From NCBI RefSeq assembly GCF_012932365.1, contig NZ_JAAIIH010000009.1, positions 32,424-96,423 on the forward strand: a stretch of DNA of 64,000 nt, written 5' to 3'. The position numbers and the translations under genes are program-made. Below the pieces are notes generated by a model. It did no database searches. It was given only the letters and a program-made list of their open reading frames with translations, and was not told the origin of the DNA. Of this stretch, positions 7,719 to 16,713 are shown piece after piece (position 1 is the stretch's first letter; each line of letters starts with the position of its first letter). Source of the stretch: Bifidobacterium moraviense. GTDB taxonomy: Bacteria; Actinomycetota; Actinomycetes; Actinomycetales; Bifidobacteriaceae.

Positions 7719-9143
7719 TCAACGGCTTCTGATCGCGTCGGCCACGCTGCGGCGCAACGCGGGGCGGATCTGCATGTACTGGATGAGGAACAACGCCAGC
7801 CAGCAGGCCGCTGCCGCGCCGATCACACCGGTCCACGGGATCTCGGCCACCGGAACACCGACGAGCGTGATGGAGCGTGTGGCGAGCACGAGCGAGCTGA
7901 CGGCGACCGGGATGAGCGCGAGGACGACCGCGCCGGCGGCCAATTGCAGGCTCTGCCACAGGATCATGCGCGTCACCCGGCGCGGCGACATGCCGATGCT
8001 GCGCAGCAGCGCCTGGTCGGCGACCATGCCGCGGTTCGACAACGCGATGACGGCCAGGCTCGTGGCCAGGGACACGATGCACAGCATCGCGATCATCAGC
8101 AGCGAGTCCGCGTAGTTCAGGCTCGTCGGATGGCCACCCAGGGCCAGTATCCGCCCGTAGGACCGCGCGCAGGTCAGCAGGGTCGCGGACAATCCCAGAG
8201 CCAGTGCGAGCGGGGCGATGGTGTTCATACTGGACACGGCCTTCGCCCTAGCGGCACGGGCCGCGAGCACGCCGGTCGCCGACCCGCACAGGCGGCACAT
8301 GACGCGTCCCGCGTCCAACAGGATCGGGACCAGCACGCCGGCGAGGACATACATGCCGAACGACGCGATGATCCCGGCCCATAATGCGCCGTTGAACGTC
8401 TGGCCGGCCTCCTGTCCGAACGCGCGGGCGCGCGGCATGCCCATGCCGGAGAACGCCAATACCAGCGCCGCCGCCATGACAACCAGTCCCAGCGCCCAGC
8501 GCACCCAATACCGCCATCCACGCCGTCCAATCGGCGCGTCCTTGCCGCGGATCGCCTCGATGGGACGGACCTTCGCCGCACGCATCGAGGGCACAAACGC
8601 GCCCAGCATGCACGTGACCACGCCCAACAGCAGCGAGCCGAGCCATGCCGCCACGGACGGCGCGAACGCGGGAGGGACGAACGAGCCGAGCCCGCCGGCG
8701 AAGCTCTCCGCGGCCATCGCGTCGAACTCGGGAACCGCGAGCAGGCTGGCCGGCATCGCGATCAGTGAACCGAGCAGCGAGCCAATGAGGCTCGCCACGC
8801 CCACGAGCATCCACATGCCCGCACGCACCTGGCTCGGGCTGGCGCCCATGAGACGCCATTGCGCGAACGTGCCGCGGATGCGGTCAACCGTGGCCGAACC
8901 GACCACCGTGAGCGAGAAGAACGCAAGCAACGCCACCACGACATAGATCGTGACCGACACCATGGCGAACTCGGCCGGATCCAAACCCGCCAGCCGGGCG
9001 GCCGACGCGAACGACGGCGACGAGGTCCACACGAACTGGTTCATGCACACGCCCACCAGCGTGGTCACCACCGCGACCACCATGATCGTGGGCACCCAAC
9101 CCGCGAGATTGTCGCGGAACACGCGAAGCACATACCTACCCAC
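7719..9143 (-). CDS. FtsX/MacB-type ABC transporter permease
   Basis: Permease of 474 residues with two FtsX-like halves. There is one N-terminal segment, a group of three near residues 65-200, and a second group near residues 290-460 (SLATSLAVIALSNRGM followed by QALLRSIGMSPRRVTRM, the typical cytosolic coupling helix). It overlaps the ATPase gene upstream by eight bases, so the two are a transporter pair. Such pairs in peptide-antibiotic loci usually give immunity or extract the peptide from the membrane. Lies in the GC-rich block of the RiPP island. Confidence 0.87.
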   Translation of the reverse strand: MGRYVLRVFRDNLAGWVPTIMVVAVVTTLVGVCMNQFVWTSSPSFASAARLAGLDPAEFAMVSVTIYVVVALLAFFSLTVVGSATVDRIRGTFAQWRLMGASPSQVRAGMWMLVGVASLIGSLLGSLIAMPASLLAVPEFDAMAAESFAGGLGSFVPPAFAPSVAAWLGSLLLGVVTCMLGAFVPSMRAAKVRPIEAIRGKDAPIGRRGWRYWVRWALGLVVMAAALVLAFSGMGMPRARAFGQEAGQTFNGALWAGIIASFGMYVLAGVLVPILLDAGRVMCRLCGSATGVLAARAARAKAVSSMNTIAPLALALGLSATLLTCARSYGRILALGGHPTSLNYADSLLMIAMLCIVSLATSLAVIALSNRGMVADQALLRSIGMSPRRVTRMILWQSLQLAAGAVVLALIPVAVSSLVLATRSITLVGVPVAEIPWTGVIGAAAACWLALFLIQYMQIRPALRRSVADAIRSR

Positions 9144-9939
9144 GGCGAACCTCCTGACCGTGCTGCGACATGGGCGGCTCGAACGTGCGGCGCATGCCCT
9201 CGACGATCTGCCCGGCGGTCAGCCTGCCCGCGACGTGGGTGATCCCGCCGTCACGCAGGAAGACTACGCGGTCGGCCAGTGCGGCGGCATCCGTGTCATG
9301 CGTGACCATGACCACGCTGGAACCCGAATCCGCCAGCTCGCGCAGCACCTGCAGCACGAGCTCGCTGTTCGCGGTGTCGAGCGCGCCGGTGGGCTCGTCG
9401 GCGAACACCACCGCCGGACGCAAGAGCAGGGCCCGGCACAGGGCCACGCGCTGCTGCTCTCCACCGGACAGGGCGCTCACCACGGTCCTCGCCCTCTGGC
9501 GCAGGCCGAACCGGGACAGCAGCTGCGTGACATGCACGTAGTCGGCCTTGCGATGGGCGAGCGAGAGCGGCAGCGTCACGTTCTCCTCGACCGTCAGATA
9601 CGGCACGAGGTTGTACTGCTGGAACACGAAACCGATATGCCCGCGGATGAACCGCGAACGACGCTCCTCGTCCAACGCGTAGATGTCGGTGCCGCCGATG
9701 ACGACCCGGCCCGAGTCGGGCCTGTCCAAACCGGACAACACGTACAACAGAGAGGTCTTGCCCGCTCCCGAAGGCCCGACGATCGCCGTCAACCCGGCAC
9801 CGGGAATATCCAACGAGACATCATTGAGAATCACACTCGGACTGGAACCATCAGCGGAAGCCACACGCTTGACCAGCCCACGCGCCTGAATCGATAAATA
9901 TGTATTTACCCCAATGAAGTCATTTGGTTGTTTTTTCAT
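9136..9939 (-). CDS. ABC transporter ATP-binding protein (MacB/LolD type)
   Basis: ATPase of 267 residues pairing with the overlapping FtsX permease gene. It has Walker A GPSGAGKT, Q-loop FVFQQYN, signature LSGGEQQR, Walker B VVFADE and switch His (VTHD). The start at 9939 follows AGGAAGGA. The first 15 codons are AT-rich, then the composition jumps to GC-rich near 9893, mirroring the joint in the response regulator at the other end of this block. It sits directly after the lanthipeptide protease gene, so it probably serves export or immunity for that peptide. Confidence 0.9.
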   Translation of the reverse strand: MKKQPNDFIGVNTYLSIQARGLVKRVASADGSSPSVILNDVSLDIPGAGLTAIVGPSGAGKTSLLYVLSGLDRPDSGRVVIGGTDIYALDEERRSRFIRGHIGFVFQQYNLVPYLTVEENVTLPLSLAHRKADYVHVTQLLSRFGLRQRARTVVSALSGGEQQRVALCRALLLRPAVVFADEPTGALDTANSELVLQVLRELADSGSSVVMVTHDTDAAALADRVVFLRDGGITHVAGRLTAGQIVEGMRRTFEPPMSQHGQEVRRG

Positions 9940-10017
9940 GGACGAGAATCCTTCCTACGAGAGTGCTACTGCCGACAGTATCCATAAAGACGAGTCAATC
10001 GTCTATGCCGGAGAGAC

Positions 10018-10041
10018 GATTGACATCAAAAGATGTCAATC
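10018..10041. terminator. Hairpin overlapping the protease stop codon
   Basis: GATTGACATC at 10018-10027 and GATGTCAATC at 10032-10041 pair exactly around an AAAA loop. The stop codon of the prolyl-oligopeptidase gene (10036-10038) lies inside it. No T-run follows. Its CATC/GATG centre resembles other palindromes at gene ends in this window. It may act as a terminator or RNA processing signal between the lanthipeptide genes and the ABC transporter genes. Confidence 0.5.
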
Positions 10042-11838
10042 TGTGTCGAAGAGAGAGTCGAGTAACCATATAGTTGATAAACAGCCACCGGTCAAAGAAT
10101 CATCAGAATTGTGATGTCCTTCATCTAAAAGTTGCAAAAACACCGAATTATGTGCGGACGGAACAATAGCCGAATATGAATTCAGCCATTGTTCCGTATA
10201 TAAGAGAGGCGCCTTTATATCATTCTTGCCGGCAGTAATCCAAATGTCAGGAGCTTGATTAGAAAAATCAGCTGGAAGACGCCGCAATTGCGCCAAAGGT
10301 GAAAACGAGTCATAGCAAGAAGATGATGATGGATATCCGAATTCATCCCAATCGCTAATTGTAAGTGGATTGTCGGGGTTTGTGAGAATCAATTCCGGTG
10401 TTAAAAAAGGGTGCGATAATTGAACAATTTTGAAATAATCCGGGCGGCGCAATGCGGCAGAAAGAACAACCAAAGCGCCGGCGCTTGAACCCACTGCTCC
10501 AATGCGTTTGGCGTCACATAAGTTATTTGCAATCAATCCTTTAGTGCAATCGAGAAAATCATTGATAGATATGAACTTATTGTTTTTTATCGCTTGCCTA
10601 TGCCATTCCTCCCCATACTCGCCCCCACCTCGAATATGGCAGAAGGCAACAGTTATGCCGGACTGTATGACATATGAAATCAAACGGTCATAGGCTCCCT
10701 CAAGTGCGATTCCATAACATCCGTATGCCATCAATAGAATAGGAGACTGCTCGAGAATACTATCAAGTCTATAAAAAAGTGTAATGGGAATATTTGTTTG
10801 ATCTCTACTCCGGATAATAATTTTGCGACAGTGAATATTAGGTGTGGACGATACAGCCTCTAAGAATCCTTTCCTATTTCCTGTTACAATTTGCGTTTGA
10901 TGGATTGGAGATGATATGCAGAAAACAGGGAATCTATCCTGAAATCCAAGAAAACTAATAACTCCACAAGGAGGAGCTTTCCATATCCCATTTTGTCCGA
11001 GAGATGGAATCCAGATGGCGGAGTCGCCCGATAGGCGTCCTATCACATAAACAATCCCATTACGCTTTTGCAATGGTTTAGGAATAAATCCATGGGGAGA
11101 CTGAATCATTTGCCTATCATGTATATCGTTAAAAAAGTTAATAATTAGAAGTTGGTTATTGACGATAGCATATAGAAGAGTATTTGTAATCTCCATCGAA
11201 TCAATGGGGAGTGATGCAGTAATTTCCCTAAAGCGTGTGTCTCTTTCGCCGAAATCATCGAAAAACAGCATACGAGAATTGTCTCCGTGCGTCATTCTTA
11301 TAACAATAACCGCATCATTACTGCAAACGAAAGATAATATATCATATTCACTATTTGTGCCGTATACTTCAATGATGCCACACTTGTTTGCCATCATTAG
11401 TTTATACGGGCGATTTGATTTGCTTTTATTAATCCAATAGATAGAATGGTATGTCGTTCTTATCTGAGGTACAACATTGTTGCACCTCAGAAGAATATTG
11501 GCGGATTGCTTTTTCAATTCATATAATGAAATAGTGTAAAAATCAGTTTTTGGCATCTGCGTTAATAATGCCGCTATTGTCTTCTCTGAATTAATGTAAA
11601 AACCAGATATTCTTCCAATCGGTTTTTGACATAAATGAATATATTGCGACGGATCATCCTTGAAATGAATTACTAGTTCATTATTAATTTGCATTAATTC
11701 GAGCGATTGATTACTGGAATAATGAAAATTATTTGTATCCTCTATTAAATGTTCACAAAGTTGTTGCGCCTTGCTGCGATACTTGTCAGAGAATTCTTCA
11801 TACAATTTGATGGGTTGATTGAGTGTTGTACACTTCAT
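10036..11838 (-). CDS. Prolyl oligopeptidase family serine protease (probable lanthipeptide leader peptidase)
   Basis: S9-family peptidase of 600 residues: an N-terminal beta-propeller-like region (about 1-340) and a C-terminal alpha/beta-hydrolase domain. Visible motifs are the POP signature RGGGEYGEEWH (about 403-413), nucleophile Ser452 in GSSAGA, Asp540 and His575 in EGHHN. There is no signal peptide, so it should act in the cytosol. POP enzymes are known leader peptidases for some class III lanthipeptides (flavipeptin type). Position directly after the precursor gene supports that role here. DNA is AT-rich like the synthetase gene. Confidence 0.88.
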   Translation of the reverse strand: MKCTTLNQPIKLYEEFSDKYRSKAQQLCEHLIEDTNNFHYSSNQSLELMQINNELVIHFKDDPSQYIHLCQKPIGRISGFYINSEKTIAALLTQMPKTDFYTISLYELKKQSANILLRCNNVVPQIRTTYHSIYWINKSKSNRPYKLMMANKCGIIEVYGTNSEYDILSFVCSNDAVIVIRMTHGDNSRMLFFDDFGERDTRFREITASLPIDSMEITNTLLYAIVNNQLLIINFFNDIHDRQMIQSPHGFIPKPLQKRNGIVYVIGRLSGDSAIWIPSLGQNGIWKAPPCGVISFLGFQDRFPVFCISSPIHQTQIVTGNRKGFLEAVSSTPNIHCRKIIIRSRDQTNIPITLFYRLDSILEQSPILLMAYGCYGIALEGAYDRLISYVIQSGITVAFCHIRGGGEYGEEWHRQAIKNNKFISINDFLDCTKGLIANNLCDAKRIGAVGSSAGALVVLSAALRRPDYFKIVQLSHPFLTPELILTNPDNPLTISDWDEFGYPSSSSCYDSFSPLAQLRRLPADFSNQAPDIWITAGKNDIKAPLLYTEQWLNSYSAIVPSAHNSVFLQLLDEGHHNSDDSLTGGCLSTIWLLDSLFDTD

Positions 11839-11854
11839 AGTTACTCCATTGCAA

Positions 11855-11895
11855 AAGTGTCTGGCATCAATTTTGCGAATTGGTGCCAGACACTT
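11855..11895 (-). terminator. Attenuator-like hairpin between lanthipeptide precursor and protease genes
   Basis: A 16-bp stem (AAGTGTCTGGCA at 11855-11866, with four further pairs including one G-T, against TGCCAGACACTT ending at 11895) with a nine-base loop lies between the precursor stop (11902) and the protease start (11838). Read leftward it is followed by a short TTTT. It would let most transcripts stop after the precursor gene, giving more precursor than protease, a common arrangement for RiPP loci. Confidence 0.6.
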
Positions 11896-11901
11896 GTCTT
11901 G

Positions 11902-12036
11902 TCAGCAGTTGCTGTAGGTCAAGGTACTCGGCAGGCCCGGGCAGGGGCCATTGAAGCTAAACGTGCTGATACGTGCTGCATCATCCGTTTCGCCGTCAGC
12001 AGTCAAGATTTGAAAATCAAGAACGTTGTTTCCCAT
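11902..12036 (-). CDS. Class III lanthipeptide precursor peptide
   Basis: A 44-residue peptide. The leader begins MGNNVLDFQILTADGETDD, with a LDFQIL helix like the recognition motif of class III leaders. The C-terminal half holds two Ser/Cys blocks: Ser24-x2-Ser27-x4-Cys32 and Ser37-x2-Thr40-x3-Cys44, with Cys44 the last residue. These match the Ser-x2-Ser-x(2-5)-Cys pattern that forms labionin rings. A strong AAAGGAGG ribosome site lies inside the end of the synthetase gene, and the two genes overlap by 20 bases. It is presumably modified by LanKC, then trimmed by the adjacent POP. The product is unknown. Confidence 0.88.
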   Translation of the reverse strand: MGNNVLDFQILTADGETDDAARISTFSFNGPCPGLPSTLTYSNC

Positions 12037-14569
12037 TGTGCACCTCCTTTCTAATATCTAAGGAATCGTTCCATGACAGGAACGGTATGCCTGACCATTT
12101 CCCCTGGAGTGCGGCAAGAGATCCGAGGACTCCGGCGGATCCGGTCAGAAAATCACACGACAGTTTTAGTCCTTGATTTCCTCGGACATAAAAACCGCCT
12201 TTACTTGGAATGATAAATAGTCGAAGAGAATCGCAATATGAGTTAATTACCTGATATTCCAGCTTGCTTTTATCGTCCTTTGCATTCAGAAAAGTCAAAA
12301 AGCCTGACATACCATATGCGTATGTTCCCTGTGCACACTGATAGTAGGTGCATGCGCGAACTAGGGACTCATACTCTTTGTCCAAGAGACATTCTCCGGT
12401 CGCTTTTCGCAAGGCATATAAAGCGATTGCAATACCGCATGACCCGGTTCCCAGATATGGCAGAGTTCTCCACTTTTCATCGTATTCCATGGTCATATTT
12501 TGGGTCAAAACACATTTTTTAATATCGTTTTGTATTGCATGTAGTGCATAATCCACATATTTTTCATCTCGATCAACCGTTCTATAGATTTCGGCCCACA
12601 ATAAGGCCGCGCCAGACCAGCCATATAATAATCCAGCGGATTCACATTCGACATCGTTGGTAAGCATGTTCTGCAACTTTGATGAGGCTAAAAATAGTTC
12701 ATCATATGATTTATTCGACCCGATACTTAGGTCATTTAGGCCGACGCCAGCCCATCCGGACCAATAAGTAGGATTAATGGGGTTTGCCACGGGCAAAGAA
12801 TGTGCTTCTCGAGCGAGTTCATCAAATCCCGCCATGCGTAAGCCATACTCCAAACCATCTTTGCCGGCGAATCCTCGGTTTTTAACGCCCGAAAGATGAT
12901 TTAAAATCCATTGAGATGCTTTTTGAACCGATGCGGAATCTATTGGATCACCTGCCAAAGCTAACGTCGACAAAGCACCCGCAACGCCATAAGGGTATCC
13001 CACCGAGGCTTGTACAGCATTAGGGCCAAATAGTTCTATATCACCGGGTAGAGCAACTGTAGCGCCTTCATCAAAATGAAGGTGTGCCTTTATTCCCCGA
13101 GCTAGTCCATGTATTAAATCTTCAATAGAAGCGAGATTGACAGCTCGCTGATCCAAGGATAGCTGAGTATTTTTAGATGTCTTTTGAATTATAGATTCGA
13201 TGGAGTCTTCGTTAATATCGAGATGACTCTGCGCGTGTCTAGCGATTCGTATAATGCTTCCTTCATTGCCCTGATCTGTAATGGTGGCTTGAGGAAGAAG
13301 CATATCTAACTCCAGCAACCCTAATGAACAAAAATCTGCGTCGGTGCCGGTAAACCCTGTCAGAGGACCATATCCTGGTGCTATTTGTTTAATTCGCCAT
13401 CCTTTATCCATTTTGTGCGCGAATTCAAAATCAATAAATTTAGGATTAACTCCGTTTTCCATAATGATATTTTTAGGGTGAATATCACCAAGAAGCCATC
13501 CGTGTCGATGAAAGAGCGACATTGCTTTATCAAGCTGTGAAACGGTATGATCAACCCATTGCCCAAAGGCAGCATTATCTAGTTTCCAAGGAGCTGGCTT
13601 TAGTATGGGAGTTCTAAGCATGCATTCATGCTTAAGGTTGTTCCCTGGTATTTTCTCCATCACGAGATAAAGGTTTTCCCATGCTCTAAACATTCCGAAT
13701 ACCTGAGGCACAAAGCCCGTATCTTGTAATTCGGATAAGACATGTTCTTCGTGCTTCAAACGATATACAGCATCATGGCCGTCGGAATCAAGCGCCGTAT
13801 ATGGTCGCGCCTCCTTTAGTACAACGATAGTTCCTTTTGAAACGTATTCATCCGTCAACGCCTCTGCGGTATACACACCTCCACCGCATGAAAAATGCAT
13901 AGCTGATTTCATCTCGAATGGGAATGGTATAGATTGAGATTCTATGGATTCGTGTAGAAATTCCGGTATTTTCACCCAATCCGGCACGATAAAGGTAGGA
14001 CGACGTACATCTTCCTCCTCGACTCCGTCGGGCCTTTTCAATACACTTATATATTTTGTCTTATCCTTAGGCGGGATAAAAGCGCCGAAGCGATAGAATA
14101 TAGGCCCGTTCCTCCAACGTCTATCCGAAAGGATATAGGGTCCTGACTCATTCCCAATAATGTCGTCTAACCCATTGAGAGTAGAATGAAACTCCAATTC
14201 GTTTACTGGATATATTGTAATATATTTTCCGGCAGCAGCCCTATCGGTATATTTACTGTTTTGATCAAAAAAATCAGCTTTTGTTGATAGATATTTAAAT
14301 GCGACTTTTTTTGAAAAACAATAATTTGATACTTCTCTTAATATCTTTTCATAATTCCAAAGAGTTGCCGAGATGTGAATCTTCCATCCCTGTTCCGGAA
14401 TTTTAACATTACTAGGACGACAATTTGTCCATGGGGTACCTTTATATATCTTCCAATTATTTGGAAAGTGAATTTCATCATCAAGTCTTGGCGAAGATTG
14501 ACGATCTGGTGGCTCATAGAAGGAACTGTTGGACTGACAGAATGGGATATATTTTAGGTCGATGGGCAC
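12017..14569 (-). CDS. Class III lanthipeptide synthetase (LanKC)
   Basis: Trifunctional RiPP enzyme of 850 residues that phosphorylates Ser/Thr in the precursor, eliminates phosphate and closes thioether or labionin rings. Domains in order: N-terminal lyase region (1-215), Ser/Thr-kinase-like domain (about 225-470; Lys252 in VVLKEARP, catalytic Asp362 in GDIHPKNI, Asp380 in DFE) and a LanC-like cyclase (about 515-850, Gly-rich repeats such as YGWSGAALLW). The Cys-Cys-His zinc ligands of classes I, II and IV are not seen, so it is class III. The start is GTG at 14569 after GGAAAGAGA. AT-rich codon use suggests horizontal acquisition. Confidence 0.92.
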   Translation of the reverse strand: MPIDLKYIPFCQSNSSFYEPPDRQSSPRLDDEIHFPNNWKIYKGTPWTNCRPSNVKIPEQGWKIHISATLWNYEKILREVSNYCFSKKVAFKYLSTKADFFDQNSKYTDRAAAGKYITIYPVNELEFHSTLNGLDDIIGNESGPYILSDRRWRNGPIFYRFGAFIPPKDKTKYISVLKRPDGVEEEDVRRPTFIVPDWVKIPEFLHESIESQSIPFPFEMKSAMHFSCGGGVYTAEALTDEYVSKGTIVVLKEARPYTALDSDGHDAVYRLKHEEHVLSELQDTGFVPQVFGMFRAWENLYLVMEKIPGNNLKHECMLRTPILKPAPWKLDNAAFGQWVDHTVSQLDKAMSLFHRHGWLLGDIHPKNIIMENGVNPKFIDFEFAHKMDKGWRIKQIAPGYGPLTGFTGTDADFCSLGLLELDMLLPQATITDQGNEGSIIRIARHAQSHLDINEDSIESIIQKTSKNTQLSLDQRAVNLASIEDLIHGLARGIKAHLHFDEGATVALPGDIELFGPNAVQASVGYPYGVAGALSTLALAGDPIDSASVQKASQWILNHLSGVKNRGFAGKDGLEYGLRMAGFDELAREAHSLPVANPINPTYWSGWAGVGLNDLSIGSNKSYDELFLASSKLQNMLTNDVECESAGLLYGWSGAALLWAEIYRTVDRDEKYVDYALHAIQNDIKKCVLTQNMTMEYDEKWRTLPYLGTGSCGIAIALYALRKATGECLLDKEYESLVRACTYYQCAQGTYAYGMSGFLTFLNAKDDKSKLEYQVINSYCDSLRLFIIPSKGGFYVRGNQGLKLSCDFLTGSAGVLGSLAALQGKWSGIPFLSWNDSLDIRKEVHNGKQRS

Positions 14570-14940
14570 GATTCTGTCTCTTTCCTTATTAATGGCTTAT
14601 GACATTTTTATTACATCACCTATTCGCGTGCCGCGCGACCCGTTATGGGTTATCTGTCATCTCCAGATGACAAGAGATAAGAGTCGATATAGATTTCCGT
14701 CCAGTCGTCGGCCTTGTCATCATATGATGATATATACATTTTTTGTATAGTTTATGTCTGTATTTGTTATAGAGTTAGTCAGAGTGTTGCTTATTTGACC
14801 TAGCGGAACATAGTGTATTTTGTGTAGATGTCCAATCGGTTGTAATCGGTGAAAAGTGATATATATGCAGCATATATAAAATAACTATATTTTATAGTTA
14901 GATGAGGAATTATTGTAATAAATCGCCAAATTTCTTTTAG
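14570..14940. promoter_or_regulatory. AT-rich intergenic region upstream of LanKC
   Basis: About 370 AT-rich bases between the lasso exporter and the lanthipeptide synthetase, both leftward. It holds three palindromes: TGTCATCT-CC-AGATGACA (14655-14672), the exact TCATCATATGATGA (14717-14730) and TAACTATA-ttt-TATAGTTA (14882-14900). No gene is supported. It must contain the LanKC promoter and probably the lasso operon terminator. Confidence 0.55.
14655..14672. repeat. Palindrome with TGTCATCT/AGATGACA core
   Basis: TGTCATCT and its reverse complement are separated by two bases, 86 bases upstream of the LanKC start. The same 8-bp core forms the centre of palindromes at 20200-20247 and 34785-34814, and seven of its bases form the centre of that at 19257-19302. 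It could be an operator for the paralogous response regulators or a transcript-end hairpin. Confidence 0.5.
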
Positions 14941-16713
14941 CTATGAGATATATTGTTCCGTTGCGAGATTGCGATAAAATGGTGCCGTTTTAAAAAGTTG
15001 TTTATGGGTTCCCGATCCGATAATCCGCCCTTGATTAAGTACATATATAAGATCGGAGTCAATTATCGTGGCGAGTCGATGCGCAACGATAATAAAAGTG
15101 CGGCCTTCTACCTGAGTCAATAGCTGAGTGATAAGGCGTTCGTTATCGGCGTCCAGGTTTGCGGTGGCTTCGTCGAGCAGGATGATTTTTGCCGTGGAAA
15201 GAAGGGCGCGGGCTATGGCGAGTCTTTGGCGTTCTCCGCCTGATAGCATGATTCCGTTTTCCCCTATCTGCATATCAAGACCTTTGTCGGATCGATCTAG
15301 CAGATGGGAGAGATTCACGGATTCCAATACCCGTCGGCATTCATCATCGCTACAATCGTTTGATCCGAGAAGTAGGTTCTCTCGTATGCTACCGGACAGT
15401 GCCGGTGAATCCTGTTCCACGTATGCGATGTGGCTGCGTAAATCGTCTCGATCACAGGTTGTTATGTCCTTACCGAGTACATTGATATTTCCGCTGGAAG
15501 GATCATAGAAACGTTCGATAAGTTGCAGGATCGTGCTTTTCCCTGCCCCTGAGGGCCCGACAAGTGCCGTGACACTTCCTTGGGATATGGAGAGATTCAG
15601 GTCACGCAGAATTGGTTTGGATCCATAGGAGAAGTAGACGTGTTGGAATTCCACCGCTGGCGGACGGGGCCCGCTGTGTGCCAGCGGCATATGTTCATTG
15701 ATTGTTGCGACGACGGTGTCAGAGTCCTTTTCTTCGGGAATATCCAATATTTCCCGTATACGGTTCATTGCGGCCATTGAATTGCCGATTTGTGAGCCTG
15801 CGTAAATGATCTGGCTGAGCGGTGAGATGCTGATGAACAGCAACATGATGAACTGAGTAAGTTTCTCTACGGATAGCAGCCCTGTGGTTACGCGCCATAA
15901 TCCCAGACCGAACACAATGATAGCTGCGAGTTGCAGGGCTATCGTGGCCAGTGGATTGACGATCGACTGGATTTTGGCAATCTTGAGTCCGGACAGGCGG
16001 ACGCGGTTGATCAAGGCGGCAATAACCTTATTCTCGTTCTCGAAGCCGTTTGAAGCGCGTATGGTGCGGATGCCGGCGAGATCACGATTGAGCGTGGAGG
16101 TAAGGTCGCCGAGCGTGTATTGGCTGTCATAGCTTGCTCGTTCGATGAATTTAGCGGACAGCAGCATGAGCGTGAATACCGTAAGGAGCAAGGTGATCGC
16201 TGTGCCGAATAGGATCGGGTCAAGCATTGCCATAAACGCAGCGGAACCGATGACGGTGATGAAACCTGATGCAAGGGCTGATGTGCACTGCATGAATGCA
16301 TTACGCAGTTGTGAGGTGTCGTTGCCGACACGGCTGAGCAGGTCGCCGGAGTCACGTTGATCGTATTCGCGTATGGGCAGACGTAGCAGGTGTTTGCTTA
16401 GTGCGAGACGAGCATCCCTTACGATATCCTCCCCTGTGCTCTGCAATTGGTAGTTCTGTAGGGCTGATATAGCTCCTGAAGCGGTGACGAGTAACAGCAT
16501 TCCGGCAATGACGGGCCACTGGGGAACCTGGAATACACCATTCTGGAAGAAGTTGGTCATGTACTTAGGCACGAGCAGCGTCATAACGGCTCCTATGGCT
16601 CCAAGACATAGGATGAGTGCCAGCCGTCCTCGGTATTTTCGGAGAGGAGAAATCAGATTGTACATGGAGGCATGTTTCATGTGCATGGTGTCGTCCGGGT
16701 CGTTGGCGGTCAT
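14941..16713 (-). CDS. Lasso peptide exporter, ABC transporter (permease-ATPase fusion)
   Basis: Type I ABC exporter half-transporter of 590 residues: six membrane helices (about residues 30-310), then an ATPase with Walker A GPSGAGKS, signature LSGGERQR, Walker B IILLDEA and His in VAHRL. It is the D protein of the lasso locus, exporting the mature peptide and likely giving immunity. The start (16713) overlaps the protease stop as ATGA, so it is translationally coupled to the lasso B2 gene. No N-terminal C39 peptidase is present, consistent with leader removal by B2 instead. Confidence 0.9.
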   Translation of the reverse strand: MTANDPDDTMHMKHASMYNLISPLRKYRGRLALILCLGAIGAVMTLLVPKYMTNFFQNGVFQVPQWPVIAGMLLLVTASGAISALQNYQLQSTGEDIVRDARLALSKHLLRLPIREYDQRDSGDLLSRVGNDTSQLRNAFMQCTSALASGFITVIGSAAFMAMLDPILFGTAITLLLTVFTLMLLSAKFIERASYDSQYTLGDLTSTLNRDLAGIRTIRASNGFENENKVIAALINRVRLSGLKIAKIQSIVNPLATIALQLAAIIVFGLGLWRVTTGLLSVEKLTQFIMLLFISISPLSQIIYAGSQIGNSMAAMNRIREILDIPEEKDSDTVVATINEHMPLAHSGPRPPAVEFQHVYFSYGSKPILRDLNLSISQGSVTALVGPSGAGKSTILQLIERFYDPSSGNINVLGKDITTCDRDDLRSHIAYVEQDSPALSGSIRENLLLGSNDCSDDECRRVLESVNLSHLLDRSDKGLDMQIGENGIMLSGGERQRLAIARALLSTAKIILLDEATANLDADNERLITQLLTQVEGRTFIIVAHRLATIIDSDLIYVLNQGRIIGSGTHKQLFKTAPFYRNLATEQYIS

